This document shows positions 7,673 through 14,872 of a stretch of DNA of 64,000 nt, piece by piece. Every line of letters begins with the position of its first letter. Within the stretch, counting starts at the first letter, position 1. The notes below the pieces were generated by a model, which saw nothing but the letters and a program-made list of their open reading frames with translations, was not told the DNA's origin and made no database searches. Location of the stretch: assembly GCF_037201965.1 (NCBI RefSeq), contig NZ_CP147518.1, positions 6,627,001 through 6,691,000 on the forward strand, in the 5' to 3' direction. Source of the stretch: Spirosoma sp. SC4-14. GTDB taxonomy: Bacteria; Bacteroidota; Bacteroidia; Cytophagales; Spirosomataceae. Made by a program: the position numbers and the translations under genes.

Positions 7673-9004
7673 CTAGATATACTGATTGATGATGCTTTCG
7701 AGCCACTCCTGCTTACCGCTGCGGAGTTGTGGTTCACCGTTTTCCAGTGTATAGCTACGCAGGTCTTCCAGCGTTAGTTTACCTTCTTCAAAGGCTTTGC
7801 CCTGCCCATTATCAAAAGAACTGTACCGCTCGGTTCTGAACTTCAGATAGTCGGAATCTTTCAGGATCGCATCAGCCACGATAAACGCACGGGCAAAAGC
7901 ATCCATACCGCTGATGTGGGCAATGAATAGATCGTCGGCATCGGTAGAGTTCCGGCGCACTTTGGCATCGAAATTAATGCCGCCGGGTTTAATGCCACCC
8001 GCCTGATGAATTACCAAAGCGGCTTCTACCAGTTCATAAATATTGATTGGAAACTGATCAGTATCCCAGCCATTCTGATAATCGCCCCGGTTGGCATCGA
8101 TGCTGCCTAACATACCTGCATCGGCAGCTACCTGCAATTCGTGGTCGAATGTATGCCCCGCCAGCGTAGCGTGGTTTACTTCAATATTCAACTGAAAATC
8201 TTTGTCCAGACCATATTGACGGAGGAATCCGATCACAGTAGCGGCATCATAATCATACTGGTGTTTTGTTGGTTCCATAGGCTTGGGCTCAATAAAGAAC
8301 GTTCCCTGGAACCCCTGCTTACGGGCATAATCGCGGGCAATGGTCAGAAATTGTGCCAGGTGTTCCACTTCGCGCTTCATGTTGGTGTTCAGCAGCGACA
8401 TATACCCTTCCCGGCCTCCCCAGAACACGTAATTCTCTCCGCCCAGCGCAATGGTGGCATCAATGGCGTTTTTCACCTGAGTTCCGGCATAAGCCAGCAC
8501 AGCAAAATCAGGGTTGGTGGAGGCTCCATTCATGTAGCGGGGGTTCGAAAATACGTTCGCCGTTCCCCACAACAGTTTTACGCCACTGGCAGCCTGTTTC
8601 TGCTTGCCATAGTCGACAATGGTTTGCAGCCGTTTTTCATACTCGCTGGCCGAAGCACCTTCATCAACCAGATCGATGTCGTGGAAACAATAGTAAGGCG
8701 CACCAATTTTTGTAAAAAATTCGAAGGCAGCGTCCATTTTCAGTTTAGCCCGTACGTTGGCATCGCTGTCCTGATCCCACGGAAAAATGCGCGTTCCCGG
8801 ACCGAACGGATCGCCCCCGGTTCCGCAGAAGGTATGCCAGTAACTAATAGCAAACCGAAGCTGATCCCGCAGGGTTTTTCCGCCAATTTCCAGATCAGGG
8901 TTATACCATTTAAACGCTAATGGGTTTTTCGATTTTGGCCCTTCGTAAGCGATGGCGCCGATACCCGGAAAAAACTCCCGGTCACCTAGTGTGATTGTTG
9001 ACAT
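7673..9004 (-). CDS. xylA: Xylose isomerase
   Basis: Converts D-xylose to D-xylulose in the cytoplasm, the first step of the isomerase pathway. The protein has 443 residues, the usual length for class II xylose isomerases. The catalytic His108 and Asp111 are in YYCFHDIDL. Metal-site motifs are present: FIEPKPMEPTKHQYD, EVNHATLAGHTFDHEL and GSIDANRGD, followed by the INFDAKVRRNS segment. It is the second gene of a minus-strand unit behind xylB, 125 bases away, so the two are probably co-transcribed and controlled by the operator-like sites at 10713-10753. Nothing looks degenerate. Confidence 0.98.
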   Translation of the reverse strand: MSTITLGDREFFPGIGAIAYEGPKSKNPLAFKWYNPDLEIGGKTLRDQLRFAISYWHTFCGTGGDPFGPGTRIFPWDQDSDANVRAKLKMDAAFEFFTKIGAPYYCFHDIDLVDEGASASEYEKRLQTIVDYGKQKQAASGVKLLWGTANVFSNPRYMNGASTNPDFAVLAYAGTQVKNAIDATIALGGENYVFWGGREGYMSLLNTNMKREVEHLAQFLTIARDYARKQGFQGTFFIEPKPMEPTKHQYDYDAATVIGFLRQYGLDKDFQLNIEVNHATLAGHTFDHELQVAADAGMLGSIDANRGDYQNGWDTDQFPINIYELVEAALVIHQAGGIKPGGINFDAKVRRNSTDADDLFIAHISGMDAFARAFIVADAILKDSDYLKFRTERYSSFDNGQGKAFEEGKLTLEDLRSYTLENGEPQLRSGKQEWLESIINQYI

Positions 9005-9129
9005 GATTGGTTTTGTTAGAATGCGTTAATTAGTCGATTAGTGGGTTAGCCAGTAGTCATTGGCAAGTAGATAAGCTCTTTATCAAGCGCTTTTAACCAA
9101 TACGGCCTGAATAATAACAAAGATTTTAG

Positions 9130-10614
9130 TTAGGAGCTGGCTAACAGTTGAGTATGCCAACGGTCAAAGGCTTCGGCGTAAGCCTGCTGTTTAACGGGAT
9201 CTGGCTCGGTCAGGCCAACGCGTTCGAGAGACGCAAACGCTTCGTCGAACGTGGCATAAATGCCTGCTCCAACACCAGCGCCCCGGGCGGCTCCCTGAGC
9301 ACCATCGGTATTGTATAATTCGAGTGTGGCTCCCGTTGTGTTGACGAATGCCTCCCGAAAAACGGGGCTTAAAAACATATTGGCCTCTCCGGCACGCACA
9401 ACCCGAGCCGATACCCCCACCGATTCCATGATCTGCAACCCCAGCGACAGAGCAAAAACAATACCCTCCTGAGCCGACCGAAGCACATGCTCAATCTGGT
9501 GTGTTGTCAGACTTAAATTTTTCAGGTTAGCGCCAGGATTGGCATTTCCTAAAATACGTTCGGCCCCGTTGCCAAATGGATAAAACAACAAATTAGCAGC
9601 GCCAATGGGGGCCTGAGCAGCCAGTTGGTTGAGTTGCTCATAGGGCATATTACCAACCAGCCGACGCAGCCAGCTATTAAGAATGCCCGTTCCGTTCACA
9701 CAGGCCAGAACACCAAGGTGGGGATCAGCTGGCTGGCTATTTACATGCACGAAGGTATTGACGCGCCCGGCCCGGTCGGACGATGTTTCGCGGGTAATAC
9801 CATAAATGACTCCCGATGTTCCGGCAGTAGCCGCAACTTCACCGGCCCGCAGCACGTTCAGCGAAAACGCATTGTTGGGCTGATCGCCCGCCCGGTAAGT
9901 CACGGGAGTTCCGGCTTTTAGGCCAAGCAGAGCAGCCGAACTGGCACTAACTCCCGCCTGAAAACCAAACGTGGGTACAATGTCCGACAGCAGGGTTTCG
10001 TCTATTCCAAAATAGTCGAACAGGTGATGAGCAACCTGGTTTGTTTTAAAATCCCACATTACCCCTTCCGACAGCCCCGACACTGTGGTTTGGGCCTCTC
10101 CGGTTAGTTTTAGGGCAATGTAGTCGCCCGGCAACATGACTTTGTGTATCTTTTCATATACCGCCGGTTCGTTTTCTTTAACCCACTTCAGTTTAGAAGC
10201 GGTAAAGTTTCCCGGCGAGTTGAGCAATTCGCCCAGGCAATAGGTTTCGCCCAGATCCCGAAGTGCCTGCTGACCAATGGTAACCGCCCGACTGTCGCAC
10301 CAGATAATGGATGGCCGCAGCACCGTATCGTCTTTATCGACCACCACCAGGCCATGCATCTGATAGGCAATACCAATAGCCACAACATCTTCACCATCAA
10401 AGCTATAGGTTTCTTTCAGCCGCTGGGTTGCCCGAATCAGCTCCTGCCACCATTCGTCGGGATGTTGCTCGCCCCATGCGGGTTGTGGCGAACTGATTTT
10501 CATTTCCTGATCAGGGCTCGTTGCCGATGCCACGAGTCGACCGGTTTGTGCATCGACCAGCGCAGCTTTCACCGAAGAGCTGCCAATGTCGTAACCCAGT
10601 AATAAAGCTGCCAT
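9130..10614 (-). CDS. xylB: Xylulokinase
   Basis: Phosphorylates D-xylulose to xylulose 5-phosphate for the pentose phosphate pathway. The 494-residue protein is a complete FGGY-family kinase. The N-terminal nucleotide-binding loop is YDIGSSSVKAALVD. The catalytic base is Asp244 in RAGDQPNNAF, and ATAGTSGVIYG and the C-terminal GAARGAGVGAG loop complete the ATP site. It lies directly upstream of xylA and downstream of a Nudix-type regulator gene, all on the minus strand. The 321-base gap before it contains two tandem TGTCA-type palindromes, about 100-140 bases ahead of the start codon. No xylose transporter gene is nearby. Confidence 0.97.
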   Translation of the reverse strand: MAALLLGYDIGSSSVKAALVDAQTGRLVASATSPDQEMKISSPQPAWGEQHPDEWWQELIRATQRLKETYSFDGEDVVAIGIAYQMHGLVVVDKDDTVLRPSIIWCDSRAVTIGQQALRDLGETYCLGELLNSPGNFTASKLKWVKENEPAVYEKIHKVMLPGDYIALKLTGEAQTTVSGLSEGVMWDFKTNQVAHHLFDYFGIDETLLSDIVPTFGFQAGVSASSAALLGLKAGTPVTYRAGDQPNNAFSLNVLRAGEVAATAGTSGVIYGITRETSSDRAGRVNTFVHVNSQPADPHLGVLACVNGTGILNSWLRRLVGNMPYEQLNQLAAQAPIGAANLLFYPFGNGAERILGNANPGANLKNLSLTTHQIEHVLRSAQEGIVFALSLGLQIMESVGVSARVVRAGEANMFLSPVFREAFVNTTGATLELYNTDGAQGAARGAGVGAGIYATFDEAFASLERVGLTEPDPVKQQAYAEAFDRWHTQLLASS

Positions 10615-10712
10615 TATCTGGAATCTAAACGAGTGCGAATTGATGTTAGAGACTGCTTGCTCAATGACTAATCGTATGCGCTATGCATCCGGTCTAAGCA
10701 GGAAATTTTAGT

Positions 10713-10753
10713 AGTGTAAAATTGACACTTATTTTATAAATGTCAAAATGACA
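10713..10753 (-). promoter_or_regulatory. Tandem operator-like palindromes upstream of xylB
   Basis: Site 2 (10741-10753) is the perfect palindrome TGTCAAAATGACA. Site 1 (10715-10727) is TGTAAAATTGACA, with one arm mismatch, widened by an outer pair to AGTGT...ACACT (10713-10729). The centres are 26 bp apart. They lie between the regulator gene and xylB, as expected for the operators of a local repressor. The rest of 10615-10935 holds no recognised feature and no gene. Confidence 0.6.
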
Positions 10754-10935
10754 CCTAACTATTTTTTATGAATTGTTTTCACCGGGCTAACGTCAGGTAT
10801 GGCGGCTACTTAACGATGCTGGTGCTGCTCGGCCATGATTGATTGTCTTATGAATGCCAGAGGTTGGTGTCCTAGAAACCCATCCGTTCCATGTAGCGTC
10901 ATAAACGCTGGCCACCTTCTTACGAGATTGTGGAA

Positions 10936-11622
10936 TTAGCTGGGAATAAAATTCAGAAAGGAATCGGTTGCCTGCTGGTATTTTGTTTGATCAACCTGAT
11001 AGTAATAAGCCCCTTTTCGGGAAAACCCTTTTTGCTTTTCCTCCAGTTTAATAAGCAAATTGGTCGACAGAATTTTCCGGCTGAAGTTTCGCTTATCGAA
11101 GTCGGTATTGTAGATGGCATCGTATAGCTTCTTCAACTGCGGGATTGTAAATTTTTCGGGCAGCAGTTCAAACCCAATCGGATGTTGGGCGGCCTTATAG
11201 CGTAATCGTTTAATGGCGAGGTCTACCATATCGGCATGATCGAACAGAAGCGTAGGCAAGTTATAGATCGAAAACCAGCGGGCCTGAAACGTCTCCGAAA
11301 TCTTCGATTCATAATCAGCTACTTTAACAAGCGAGAAATAAGCTACCGATACGGTTCGTACAATAGGATCGCGGTTCGGATTGCCAAAAGCATGGAGCTG
11401 CTCCAGATACATATTCGACAAACCAGTCAGTTCGAAGAGGATTCGGGCGGCCGCTTCTTCCAGCCCCTCGCTGGGCTGAAGCCATCCTCCCATCAACGAC
11501 CAGATTGTTTCTCCCATACCCCGTTTCACGAGTAATATTTTCAGGCTTTCGCCATCAAAACCAAAGATGATGGAATCCAGAGCAACCAGGTAGGGATGTT
11601 GCTGTTTATATTGTTCTAGCAT
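10936..11622 (-). CDS. Nudix-domain transcriptional regulator (NrtR/AraR type), probable xyl regulator
   Basis: A 228-residue protein with an N-terminal Nudix-hydrolase fold (about 10-145) and a C-terminal winged-helix region (about 150-225, with FTIPQLKKLYDAIYNTDFDKRNFSRKI). This is the architecture of NrtR-type regulators; in Bacteroidota such proteins control sugar pathways, for example arabinose use. The Nudix box GGWLQPSEGLEEAAARILFE lacks the canonical REUXEE catalytic pattern (RILFEL here), so it probably binds a metabolite rather than hydrolysing one. It precedes xylB on the same strand, and the xyl operator-like sites lie between them. A role as xylose-responsive repressor is inference from position. 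It is divergent from the Nif3-like gene. Confidence 0.85.
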   Translation of the reverse strand: MLEQYKQQHPYLVALDSIIFGFDGESLKILLVKRGMGETIWSLMGGWLQPSEGLEEAAARILFELTGLSNMYLEQLHAFGNPNRDPIVRTVSVAYFSLVKVADYESKISETFQARWFSIYNLPTLLFDHADMVDLAIKRLRYKAAQHPIGFELLPEKFTIPQLKKLYDAIYNTDFDKRNFSRKILSTNLLIKLEEKQKGFSRKGAYYYQVDQTKYQQATDSFLNFIPS

Positions 11623-11891
11623 GCGTCGCCGGTAAGACTACAGTTTCGATTGAAAGCGAAAGTAGAGAATTCAGGGCATTTTTTGCCAAAAACAGCGCTT
11701 CTTCGGCCTGCCTATCTGTTGCCGGTCGTCATCGCAGTAATTTAGCCAGTACTTTCTCTTTTATTCTTACCTTCACTTGTCCACAGAGGTACAGAGCACA
11801 CCAAGCGATTTTATACTGGCTGATACTGAGTTTTTTCTCTATCGGCAATTGATCAATCAAAAAAATCTTACTTCGTTCAGAGTTCTCTTTT

Positions 11892-12779
11892 ATGACTACG
11901 TATAAAACTTCACGTCGTTCGTTTCTGATGGCCTCGCTGGGCCTTACTACGGCCCAATTTGTGCGGCCCTTCAGAAACCAGCCACTCACCGTAGGGCAGG
12001 TTATCGACCGAATCAAGGCCAACGTTGGTATTCCCTGGCGTGAACAAACCGTCGACAATCTGATTGCGGGTCGTCTGGATATGCCTGTCAAAGGCATCGC
12101 ATCGACCATGATGGCCACTCTCGATGTGTTAAAACGGGCGGCTGACCGAAACCTGAACCTGATAATTACCCACGAACCTACCTACTATTCGCACCAGGAT
12201 CGTACGGAACCCGTTGCCCAGGATGCACTCTACCAGCTTAAGCGCGATTTTATTGAGCAGCATACGCTATCCGTTTTTCATTTCCACGACCATTGGCATG
12301 GTCATCGTCCAGATGGCATTGCAACCGGCATGATTCGGCAACTGAGCTGGGAAAATTATGTCGATCCGCAAAACACCCGCCTGTTTACCTTTCCCGAAAC
12401 GACGCTTGCCCAGTTGGCGCAGGAAATGGCCAGCAAACTTAATATCAAAACCATGCGTGTGGTTGGCGACCCGCAGTTACCCATCCGAAAAGCAATGGCC
12501 AGTTGGGGCAACTGCAGCCTGTATCCTGGCGTGCCGTTTCTGGCCCAGGGCGATGTGCTGATCATTGGCGAAACCAACGAATGGGAGCTTGTAGAATATG
12601 TGCAGGATGCAATTACCTCGGGCCAGAAAAAGGGGTTAATCATACTCGGCCATTTATTGTCCGAGCAGGCAGGCATGAACTATTGCAGAGAATGGCTATC
12701 GGGTTTCATCCACGAAGTTCCTATCGAGTTTCTTTCAGCAGGCGAACCCTACTGGCGTCCCGGACAGACTTCAAAATAG
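11892..12779 (+). CDS. Nif3-like dinuclear metal protein with Tat signal
   Basis: A 295-residue protein with an N-terminal twin-arginine signal (TSRRSFLMASLGL) and a body resembling the NIF3/YbgI family. Matching features are VKGIASTMMATLDVLKRAADR, the metal-binding LIITHEPTYYSH, and a late GHLLSEQAGM segment with a further histidine. Family members form hexameric rings with two metals per subunit, and their biochemical role is unresolved. Most are cytosolic, so export is unusual. The gene stands alone, divergent from the Nudix regulator, and ends at a strong terminator. The start at 11892 puts the twin arginines at positions 8-9, as expected. Confidence 0.85.
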   Translation: MTTYKTSRRSFLMASLGLTTAQFVRPFRNQPLTVGQVIDRIKANVGIPWREQTVDNLIAGRLDMPVKGIASTMMATLDVLKRAADRNLNLIITHEPTYYSHQDRTEPVAQDALYQLKRDFIEQHTLSVFHFHDHWHGHRPDGIATGMIRQLSWENYVDPQNTRLFTFPETTLAQLAQEMASKLNIKTMRVVGDPQLPIRKAMASWGNCSLYPGVPFLAQGDVLIIGETNEWELVEYVQDAITSGQKKGLIILGHLLSEQAGMNYCREWLSGFIHEVPIEFLSAGEPYWRPGQTSK

Positions 12780-12816
12780 GCTATACTACTTGTCCAGGCT
12801 GGCACACTGGCAATGA

Positions 12817-12850
12817 AAAGAGCCGGACAGATAAATCAATCCGGCTCTTT
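12817..12850. terminator. Bidirectional terminator
   Basis: AAAGAGCCGGA (12817-12827) pairs perfectly with 12840-12850 around a 12-base loop, with A and T runs at the outer ends. It lies between the convergent Nif3-like gene and the small minus-strand gene. Confidence 0.85.
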
Positions 12851-12858
12851 GGCAGGCG

Positions 12859-13047
12859 TTACTCAGTAGGATATTTGGTTTTCAAGAGCTGGTAAAGCTG
12901 ATCAATATTTTCGTTCAACTGATCAATTTCAAGCTGATGTTGCTCGTAAAATTTTTGCTGTTCAGTCTGATACCGTTTGATGCGTCGTTCGCACATGACT
13001 ATCGCTACCAATGCGATGGTGATAAGGCTATACGATAGAAAGTCCAT
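12859..13047 (-). CDS. Small membrane-anchored coiled-coil protein, unknown
   Basis: A 62-residue product with one N-terminal membrane helix (about 4-20, SYSLITIALVAIVM) followed by a charged, heptad-like helix rich in Q, E and L (about 24-58). I do not recognise a family. The reading frame ends against the shared terminator, which supports it as a real short gene. It could be an anchored scaffold or a small regulatory membrane protein, but the sequence gives no function. Confidence 0.5.
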   Translation of the reverse strand: MDFLSYSLITIALVAIVMCERRIKRYQTEQQKFYEQHQLEIDQLNENIDQLYQLLKTKYPTE

Positions 13048-13624
13048 TTATAAGAAAGGATTTAGAAGGGCAATTTACAGTATTGGTAACATAAAACTAA
13101 ACTATCCACCACATAACCAACTCATCGACCTGCCTTATAAGAGCATCCAGACTAAAAAGGCAACTCAATGTCAACTCAAACAGTATACTATTCAACGGCA
13201 ATCAACCAAAGACCCCGGTTGGGACTGGCCTGCAATTGAATCCACTGAACTTGAGGCAACAAATTTATCAGTCTTAGTTTGCCGAAACTAGCTATTTAGG
13301 CCCGAATTCGGTCCATTACCGATCCGTTTCGAAATGAATCCGATATGGGTTTCGATTAAGGCGTTGTGCGCCCAAAGCCGTTGCTGAGAATCAATACTCT
13401 GCATTCGACTGAGTAATTTTCCTCAGCAACCATTTCTAAAAAATTACGATAAAGATCAGGCCTTTTTTAATTTTTTTACAAAAAAAAGCATATTTATTAA
13501 TGATCTCAGAAGCAATCTATCCGTATAATAAATATTTGTACTCACAATTAACTAAGTAATAGTCATAGGGGGAGTTTTGGGTTTGATTTGTCAAACCGTA
13601 CTCTTTACATACTGTACTTAATCT
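13048..13624. other. Intergenic region
   Basis: About 575 mostly AT-rich bases without a supported gene. Bases 13440-13560 are especially AT-rich and probably hold the promoter of the following gene. No repeat or structured RNA was recognised. Confidence 0.3.
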
Positions 13625-13999
13625 ATGTCAATCAAAAATTACCAGCCACACCTGCAGCGAGCCTGCCTGGAGCAGACGCTTACTCAGTGGGTAGAAGCTA
13701 TGAAACGCTTCGATACCAATCACAAGCGAATAGTTTTATTCATCCGGTCTTTTCAGGCAGCTTCCCAACATGCAAACGTATACACAGGACTGTGTTCGGT
13801 GAATGACCTAAATCAGTTATTGGTCAAAATGCAGCACGAATTGGAAAAACTCCAGGCAGAAATGCTTCAGGTAAATCAAGTTCAGCCCATTGCGCTCATG
13901 ACTGAATACCAATTATTAAGCCGCCACGTATCTACATTAAACGAGCTAAATCTGCTAGCTGAAGCCAGTCTGTCACTAGCCGCGTTTTCAGCTTCTTAA
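13625..13999 (+). CDS. Hypothetical protein, helical
   Basis: A 124-residue protein with no signal peptide or membrane segment and a largely alpha-helical composition (KMQHELEKLQAEMLQVNQ, then RHVSTLNELNLLAEASLSL). I do not recognise the family. Its last four bases overlap the last bases of the convergent 64-residue gene on the minus strand. It could be a small cytoplasmic helical-bundle protein; nothing next to it suggests a role. Confidence 0.5.
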   Translation: MSIKNYQPHLQRACLEQTLTQWVEAMKRFDTNHKRIVLFIRSFQAASQHANVYTGLCSVNDLNQLLVKMQHELEKLQAEMLQVNQVQPIALMTEYQLLSRHVSTLNELNLLAEASLSLAAFSAS

Positions 14000-14190
14000 T
14001 TAGACGAACGGATATCCGAATTAATACAGGGGCTTTCGTCTGTATGTGGTTTATCAATATGAATGACCAGATCCATTAACTCGGACTGAAGTGGAGGTTT
14101 TGCGGTGTCGATATACCGGCTGGTAACTGTAAAAACATAGTTTTCAACAGCTTTCGGAAGATGTTCATCCGGATGTTCAGACTGATTCAT
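13996..14190 (-). CDS. Hypothetical small protein
   Basis: A 64-residue acidic and polar product without a signal or membrane segment. The segment AVENYVFTVTSRYIDTAKPP suggests a small beta-containing fold. I do not recognise it. It begins right beside the 13-bp inverted repeat at 14194-14267, so its promoter would have to lie within or beyond that hairpin, and it converges on the preceding gene with a four-base overlap. It may not be expressed. Confidence 0.35.
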   Translation of the reverse strand: MNQSEHPDEHLPKAVENYVFTVTSRYIDTAKPPLQSELMDLVIHIDKPHTDESPCINSDIRSSN

Positions 14191-14193
14191 TGA

Positions 14194-14267
14194 GTATAGG
14201 GCAGTACTGGAATGTCGGCTAAGTTACTAAATAGTTAGTACGTCCGCAACTCACTACTGCCCTATAC
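14194..14267. repeat. 13-bp inverted repeat with 48-base spacer
   Basis: GTATAGGGCAGTA (14194-14206) is perfectly complementary to 14255-14267. The spacer holds an inner palindrome TACTAA-N4-TTAGTA. It lies 86 bases beyond the stop of the downstream lipoprotein gene (minus strand) and may be that gene's terminator. Confidence 0.5.
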
Positions 14268-14353
14268 CGAATTGATGAACGCAAACAGCTTCGAACGGTT
14301 TCTAAAGATATAAGGTTAGCATTGCCAAATACCGAATTCTAATCCGCAACCGG

Positions 14354-14764
14354 CTATTCTTTTACACCCATAAACTCCAGCCCGTCTGATTGATTGGCCT
14401 CATGACTCACCATCAGCACCCATCGCTTTTGGGTACCAGTCAGGCTGCGGAGTTCTTCATAGGCATACTGCCCGATGGCCTGGCCGTTTAAGCTCAGTTC
14501 TAGCTTTGTGTCGTTGATTTTTGTTGCTTTGATGCCCATTCGCCGGTAGGTTCCCACCCCAAAACGATCGTAGACGAATTGGTAGGTATCTGTACCGGTC
14601 GACTGAATCGTCAGCCGTTGGGTGGTAGGCATGGCGCAGCGGATAGGATCGACTTCCAGCCGAAAGCGCCCCGTCAACGTTCCGTCATCGAGCGGTGAAG
14701 CCGACTCTTTCCGACAAGCCGACAATACTATACACAGGGCGAAAAGTAAGGAGAGAGGTTTCAT
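14354..14764 (-). CDS. Hypothetical lipoprotein
   Basis: A 136-residue protein with a lipoprotein signal peptide (LFALCIVLSACRK, lipid Cys at about 17). The mature part reads as a small beta-rich domain (RFRLEVDPIRC, TQRLTIQSTGTDTYQFVYDRFG, KLELSLNGQAIGQYAYEEL), similar in style to the small lipocalin-like or META-type lipoproteins common in Bacteroidota, although I cannot assign a family. The start codon lies inside the arm of a 10-bp hairpin (14763-14795). It is downstream of no evident operon and shares its strand with the GH9 gene, from which it is separated by a terminator-like element. Confidence 0.6.
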   Translation of the reverse strand: MKPLSLLFALCIVLSACRKESASPLDDGTLTGRFRLEVDPIRCAMPTTQRLTIQSTGTDTYQFVYDRFGVGTYRRMGIKATKINDTKLELSLNGQAIGQYAYEELRSLTGTQKRWVLMVSHEANQSDGLEFMGVKE

Positions 14765-14795
14765 AAGCGGATGTTTTTCAATAAGATCCGCTTAT
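14763..14795 (-). promoter_or_regulatory. Hairpin covering the lipoprotein start codon
   Basis: ATAAGCGGAT (14763-14772) pairs perfectly with ATCCGCTTAT (14786-14795) around a 13-base loop. In the minus-strand transcript the first two bases of the ATG (14764-14763) fall at the end of the 3' arm, so the fold would hide the translation start. It could also simply be a terminator for upstream transcription. Confidence 0.4.
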
Positions 14796-14809
14796 GAACC
14801 GATTCGTTG

Positions 14810-14859
14810 GAACAGTACTGGTCCAACCCAATAGAATGCAGTTTGAACCAGTACTGTTC
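14810..14859. terminator. Terminator of the GH9 gene
   Basis: GAACAGTACTGGT (14810-14822) pairs perfectly with 14847-14859 around a 24-base loop, 13 bases after the GH9 stop on the minus strand. Confidence 0.65.
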
Positions 14860-14872
14860 TTGATTTGCCAGT

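Noticed and set aside
8141..8920. 259-codon open frame opposite xylA
   Set aside because: It lies entirely antisense to a clear xylose isomerase and has no recognisable protein features; it is a GC-driven shadow.
12977..13291. 104-codon plus-strand open frame
   Set aside because: It starts opposite the small membrane protein gene and runs into AT-rich intergenic sequence with no recognisable features.
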